A DNA stretch of 64,000 nt, taken from contig DCJC01000054.1 of assembly GCA_002317355.1 (NCBI GenBank), forward strand, positions 1 through 64,000, in the 5' to 3' direction. The notes beneath the pieces were generated by a model, which was not told the origin of the DNA, searched no databases, and was given only the letters and a program-made list of their open reading frames with translations. Position numbers and translations under genes: made by a program. Positions 60,104 through 64,000 of the stretch are shown in pieces. Position 1 is the stretch's first letter. Each line of letters opens with the position of its first letter. Source of the DNA: Prevotellaceae bacterium UBA1710 (GTDB lineage: Bacteria; Bacteroidota; Bacteroidia; Bacteroidales; Bacteroidaceae).

Positions 60104-61987
60104 ATGAAAAGTGAAAAGTTAAAAATACATTCTACCCTTCACCGTGAACCAGCTCCCTCCCTCGGGAGGGTCGGGGTGGGGCTCTTCCTCCTCTGGACCC
60201 TCATCGGAGTAATTGGTAAGATAGCATTTCTTACTGTGTATGCTTCGATAATAGAAGGGATCAGTGTAAGAGATTGGTGGGATGTGGTGCGTCATGGATT
60301 AGTGCTTGATGTAGCTATCGCAGGATATCTCACGATGATACCTGTGCTGATTCTAATTGCTTCACTCTGGACAAAGCATAAGCTCGTGGAGTGGGTGTGG
60401 AAAGGGTATGTAGCTGTTACAGCATTCATCACAGCACTTGCATATACAGCAAATATAGCACTGTATGGTTTCTGGGGATTCCCTCTGGATAACACTCCAT
60501 TGCTCTATATAAAGACATCACCTAAGGATGCAATGGCGAGTGTAACAACTGGTCAGATGATTGGTGCTGTGATAGCTATAGCAGTGATAACCGTAGCTAT
60601 CTATCTGCTCTTTACGAAGCTGATAAGGATTCCTAAAGCAGATGAGAAGAAACCAGTTGTAAAGTCGGTTGCATTGTTGCTTTTCGCTGCACTTCTCATC
60701 ATTCCTATCCGTGGAGGATTTGGAACAGGAACTAATCACACGGGTACGGTGTATTACTCACCCAATATTCGCTTGTGCCATGCAGCAGTGAATCCTATCT
60801 TCTGCTTCATAGAATCGGTTACGCATGAAGAGAAGATAAAGGGTAGGTATGTTTTCATGGAAGATAAGGAAGCATGCGAGATAGCTAATGATATGATATG
60901 CAGTGAGCTCCGTGCTGATTCTACTGGAGTATTAACCTTGCGTGGAGAAAAGCAACCAAAGAATGTGGTTGTAATCATGCTGGAGAGCTTCTCTAAGTAC
61001 ATAATGACCGAGAGTGGGCATGTGAAGGGTGTTACCCCAAATCTTGACAGATACACCGAGGAGGGTATGTACTTCACCCGATTCTATGCTAATAGCTTCC
61101 GTACGGATAGGGCAATGGTATCAATACTCAGTGGTTTTCCTGCACAACCCACTATGAGTTTGATGGATATGCCACGTAAGAGTACAGCGTTACCATCTAT
61201 CGCTTCAGCAATGGGAAAGGATGGATATGCAAGTACTTTCTACTATGGAGGAGATACCAACTACAGCAACATGAAATCGTACCTTATGGGTACTGGTTTT
61301 CAGAATGTGGTATCAGATGTTGATTTCCCTAAGGAACTGCACACGGGTAAATGGGGAGTAGCAGATGGTCCTGTGTATGAGAGGATACTGAAGGATATCA
61401 CTTCTGCAGATAATACTAAGAAGCACTTGAGGGTGGTAATGTCGGAAAGTAGTCATGAACCATTCGATGTACCATTCAAGAGTGAGATAAAGGATCCTGT
61501 GCTCAACTCATTCTTCTATGCGGATAAGTGCTTGGGAGAGTTTGTTGAGGGAATGAAGAAGCTACCGGAGTGGAAGAACACGCTCGTGCTCATCGTTCCT
61601 GATCATCTTGGAGCATATCCAGAGAATATAGATAACTATGCTATGTGGAGATATGAACTCCCTATGATTATACTCGGTGGACAGGTTTCTCCTCAGAAGA
61701 TAGAAACGATAGGATGCCAAACAGATATCCCTGCTACACTACTCGGATTGCTTGGTATAAAGCATGGTGAGTTCCAGTTCTCAAAGGATATCCTTGATGA
61801 TAATGCTCCGCACTTTGCTTTCTTCACTTTCCCAGATGCAATGGGAATGGTATCAGAAGAGAACACGGTGATATACGATAATGCTTCGAAGCGTACCACT
61901 CTTGATGAGGGTAGCAAGAAAGGATATAATCTGAAAAAGGTACAGGCATACCTTCAGAAACTTTATGATAAAATAGCAGATTTGTAA
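60104..61987 (+). CDS. LTA-synthase-type sulfatase-fold membrane protein 1
   Basis: The 627-residue protein has about five N-terminal membrane helices and a periplasmic sulfatase/alkaline-phosphatase fold: VVIMLESFSKY (metal-site Glu), NSFRTDRAMVSILSGFPAQP with the Thr nucleophile, MSESSHEPFDVP and VLIVPDHLGAYP. Such enzymes transfer phosphoglycerol or phosphoethanolamine to surface glycans or lipid A. Its first ~23 residues (MKSEKLKIHSTLHREPAPSL) derive from simple sequence plus a GC-rich repeat at 60151-60184; the conserved protein starts at FLLWTLIGVIGKIAFL. Confidence 0.85.
   Translation: MKSEKLKIHSTLHREPAPSLGRVGVGLFLLWTLIGVIGKIAFLTVYASIIEGISVRDWWDVVRHGLVLDVAIAGYLTMIPVLILIASLWTKHKLVEWVWKGYVAVTAFITALAYTANIALYGFWGFPLDNTPLLYIKTSPKDAMASVTTGQMIGAVIAIAVITVAIYLLFTKLIRIPKADEKKPVVKSVALLLFAALLIIPIRGGFGTGTNHTGTVYYSPNIRLCHAAVNPIFCFIESVTHEEKIKGRYVFMEDKEACEIANDMICSELRADSTGVLTLRGEKQPKNVVVIMLESFSKYIMTESGHVKGVTPNLDRYTEEGMYFTRFYANSFRTDRAMVSILSGFPAQPTMSLMDMPRKSTALPSIASAMGKDGYASTFYYGGDTNYSNMKSYLMGTGFQNVVSDVDFPKELHTGKWGVADGPVYERILKDITSADNTKKHLRVVMSESSHEPFDVPFKSEIKDPVLNSFFYADKCLGEFVEGMKKLPEWKNTLVLIVPDHLGAYPENIDNYAMWRYELPMIILGGQVSPQKIETIGCQTDIPATLLGLLGIKHGEFQFSKDILDDNAPHFAFFTFPDAMGMVSEENTVIYDNASKRTTLDEGSKKGYNLKKVQAYLQKLYDKIADL
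60151..60184 (+). repeat. GC-rich palindromic repeat within the 5' coding region of the LTA-synthase-like gene
   Basis: CTCCCTCCCTCGGGAGGGTC, the same core as in the Cu/Zn permease cassettes, is read here as PAPSLGRVGVGL just before the first membrane helix. Confidence 0.65.
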
Positions 61988-62886
61988 TGGAATTTATTCT
62001 TACACTCATATCACGATTACCATTTAGAGTACTCTACGCCATCTCTGACGTAGTGTATTTCTTCGTATATTGGATTGTAGGTTACAGAAAGAATGTGGTG
62101 AGAAAGAACCTCTCATCTTCATTCCCAGAGAAGAGCAAGAAGGAGCTTCGCGAGATTGAGAAGAAGTTCTACCACTGGTTGTGTGACTATTTCGTGGAAA
62201 CCCTAAAGCTTCTTTCCATCACTCCTGAAGAGATGAAGAAACACATGGAGTTCAGAGGTTTGGAGAAGCTGGTTGCTGTTAAGAATGAAGGACAGGGAGT
62301 ATCTTCTTTCCTTGGTCACTACTGTAACTGGGAGTGGTTATCTGCTGCTGGATTATACTGGCCTTGGCCCGGAGATGTTATGGGATTGATATATCATCCT
62401 CTGAGAAGTGATATGTTTGATAATCTCATGATAAAGATGCGCTCATCACTTGGTGGTACATGTATCAATAAGAAGCATATCCTACGTGAGCTTGTTAACT
62501 GCAGAAGAAACAAGCAAGGTTATCAGTTTGGTTATATCTTTGATCAGAGTCCGAAGTGGGAGAATATCCATCTCTGGATTGATTTCCTCAACCATAAGAC
62601 ACCAGTATTTACGGGAGCAGAACGTATAGCACGCAAGATGAATGACCTTGTGGTGTATGTAGGTATGGAGCGCCCAGAGAGAGGTAAGTATATCGTGAAC
62701 TATGATATTATCTCTGCTAATCCAAGTGAGGAGCCAGAGAATGAGCTTACAAAGAAGGGATTCGCTATGCTTGAGGAGAGTATCCGCAAGAATCCTGAGT
62801 TCTATCTCTGGACACACAACAGATGGAAGCGTACATACGAGGAGTATCAGCAGAGAGAGCAGAATAAGGAGGGTAGAGATGAATAA
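61987..62886 (+). CDS. LpxL/HtrB-like lipid A acyltransferase family protein
   Basis: The 299-residue protein has one N-terminal membrane segment and the lysophospholipid acyltransferase fold: SFLGHYCNWEWL with the HX4(E) catalytic block, GLIYHPLRSDMFDNLMIKMR, FIFDQSP-like YIFDQSPKWENIHLWIDFLN, PVFTGAERIARK and the C-terminal PEFYLWTHNRWKR. It adds an acyl chain to lipid A or a related lipid at the inner membrane. The start overlaps the preceding stop (TAATG), and its end overlaps the next gene by 8 bases. Confidence 0.92.
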   Translation: MEFILTLISRLPFRVLYAISDVVYFFVYWIVGYRKNVVRKNLSSSFPEKSKKELREIEKKFYHWLCDYFVETLKLLSITPEEMKKHMEFRGLEKLVAVKNEGQGVSSFLGHYCNWEWLSAAGLYWPWPGDVMGLIYHPLRSDMFDNLMIKMRSSLGGTCINKKHILRELVNCRRNKQGYQFGYIFDQSPKWENIHLWIDFLNHKTPVFTGAERIARKMNDLVVYVGMERPERGKYIVNYDIISANPSEEPENELTKKGFAMLEESIRKNPEFYLWTHNRWKRTYEEYQQREQNKEGRDE

Positions 62887-64000
62887 GTATCTCAAGTTGC
62901 CTATAGTAGCGTTGATTTGTAATCTGCTACTTGTGTATGTGCTCTTTACTCTCACCCGACTTGTATTCGTGTGGTGCAATTCTTCCTTGTATGCAGATCA
63001 CATGAGTGCTTCGTATCTCATGCACCTAATGCTTGCTGGGTTGCGTTTCGATACAACAGCTATTCTCTATCTTAATTGCTGGATGATCGTTGCGTTTCTT
63101 CTACCACTACATTGGAAGGAGAACAACCAGAAGGTGTTCAGTGTATGCAGATGGCTTTATGTGATCGTGAATTTCATAGGAATCTCAGCAAACCTATGTG
63201 ATTGCGCATATTTCCCTTTCACAGGAAGGAGAACGACATTCAATGTGCTTCAGGAGTTTGGTAATGAGGGTAACTTCCTTACTATCATCACCAATGAAGC
63301 GTTGCCTTACTGGTATCTCTTCGTGCTTGCAGGAGTGCTTGTATGGGGATTATGGAAGCTGTTCCGTGTACCACAAATAACGATTGGTGATGGAGTGAAG
63401 GGAATGGTGAGCTACTATGCTTCACAGATTGTTCTGTTGGCTGTTGCATCAGGACTCACTATTGGTGGTATGAGAGGTGGTTTCACTACAGCTGTTCGCC
63501 CTATAACGATATCCAATGCAAATCAGTATGTAGATCATGCTCTTGATGTGGGTATCGTGCTTAATACACCTTTCAGCATTATGCGCACCATAGGAAAGAA
63601 ACCATTCATGGACTGTAATTATCTATCAGATTCTGATGCTCAGAAATACTATACCCCTTTGCACCAACCAGCAGATAGCGTGCAGTTCAAGCAGATGAAT
63701 GTAGTGGTGTTCATTCTCGAGAGCTTCGGAAAACAAGCTATGGCACGTGGGTATATGCCTTTCCTATCAGAGCTTGCACACAAGGGATTATCTTTTGAGT
63801 ATAGCTATTCTACGGGTAGGAAGAGCATTGATGGTATGCCTTCCGTACTTTCTTCTATACCAAGCTTCGTAGAACCATTCTTCCTTACTCCAGCTTCTAT
63901 GAATGATCTTTCGGGAATAGCAGGAGAGCTTACCCGTAATAAGGGATATCATTCAGCTTTCTTCCATGGAGCAGAGAATGGATCTATGGGATTCCAGGCA
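62879..64000 (+). CDS. LTA-synthase-type sulfatase-fold membrane protein 2 (3' end outside window)
   Basis: The frame starts at ATG 62879, overlapping the acyltransferase gene by 8 bases, and stays open for 374 codons to the window end. About five membrane helices (PIVALICNLLLVYVLFTLTR; ILYLNCWMIVAFLLPLHW; ASQIVLLAVASGLTIGGM) precede the start of the sulfatase fold: VVVFILESFGKQAMARGYMP and SYSTGRKSIDGMPSVLSSIP, then GYHSAFFHGAENGSMGFQA. It is a second phosphoglycerol/phosphoethanolamine-transferase-like enzyme, only distantly similar to the one at 60104; the nucleophile is likely a Ser or Thr in STGRKS. Confidence 0.85.
   Translation, partial: MNKYLKLPIVALICNLLLVYVLFTLTRLVFVWCNSSLYADHMSASYLMHLMLAGLRFDTTAILYLNCWMIVAFLLPLHWKENNQKVFSVCRWLYVIVNFIGISANLCDCAYFPFTGRRTTFNVLQEFGNEGNFLTIITNEALPYWYLFVLAGVLVWGLWKLFRVPQITIGDGVKGMVSYYASQIVLLAVASGLTIGGMRGGFTTAVRPITISNANQYVDHALDVGIVLNTPFSIMRTIGKKPFMDCNYLSDSDAQKYYTPLHQPADSVQFKQMNVVVFILESFGKQAMARGYMPFLSELAHKGLSFEYSYSTGRKSIDGMPSVLSSIPSFVEPFFLTPASMNDLSGIAGELTRNKGYHSAFFHGAENGSMGFQA

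Overview
The window reads as chromosomal DNA from a Prevotella/Segatella-like member of the Bacteroidales. Support: a SusC/SusD polysaccharide-utilisation locus (PUL), a T9SS PorQ-type protein, a TonB of Bacteroidetes type, type III glutamine synthetase, the DapL branch of lysine synthesis, BspA-type leucine-rich repeat proteins, and many copies of the Bacteroidetes promoter pattern TTTG-N19/20-TAnnTTTG with little Shine-Dalgarno use. Genus is inference. No rRNA, tRNA, CRISPR array or complete insertion sequence was seen.

Layout. 1-2134: the 3' end of an RHS polymorphic toxin and a probable immunity gene, then 1.4 kb of repeat-rich DNA with gene relics. 3577-17657: a fructan (probably levan) PUL with a membrane-spanning sugar-sensing AraC regulator and a seven-gene operon (GH32, SusC, SusD, surface lipoprotein, endo-type GH32 lipoprotein, inner-membrane sugar permease, fructokinase). 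17850-18148: a fold-back MITE-like element and a perfect 65-bp palindrome. 18206-23416: an AT-rich minus-strand operon (DUF1848 Fe-S protein; methyltransferase/NERD-like/SF1-helicase fusion; TerB-like protein; frameshifted membrane protein), the best candidate for an undescribed, possibly defensive system. 23663-25569: DUF3127 protein, DnaB-like RecA ATPase, secreted protein. 25611-29197: TatD, polyprenyl synthase, PorQ, TonB. 29205-33653: repeats, a probable ncRNA, small envelope proteins and an HNH remnant. 33821-42537: superoxide reductase, a Cu/Zn permease interrupted by repeat cassettes, ClpB, an ECF-sigma operon and TrmO. 42880-52225: nitrogen and lysine block (AsnB, Amt, GlnK divergent from DapF and DapL, a porin-like protein, GSIII). 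52850-57691: secreted lipocalin-like and leucine-rich proteins with a decayed toxin-antitoxin pair. 58154-64000: an envelope operon (MsbA-type ABC exporter, two LTA-synthase-type sulfatase-fold proteins, an LpxL-like acyltransferase), the last gene cut by the window end.

The most unusual non-coding signal is a set of three arrays (2391-2451, 33109-33167, 38901-38958). In each, a six- to seven-base word is repeated three or four times at exactly 11-bp spacing and is paired with an inverted copy about 12-15 bases away. The word differs between arrays (TCCCATT or TCCAAT) but the inverted copy changes with it. A second theme is a GC-rich palindromic repeat (core CCCTCCC/GGGAGGG) that lies between genes and also inside three reading frames. 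All functional statements come from reading the sequence and from family knowledge; no database search was run.
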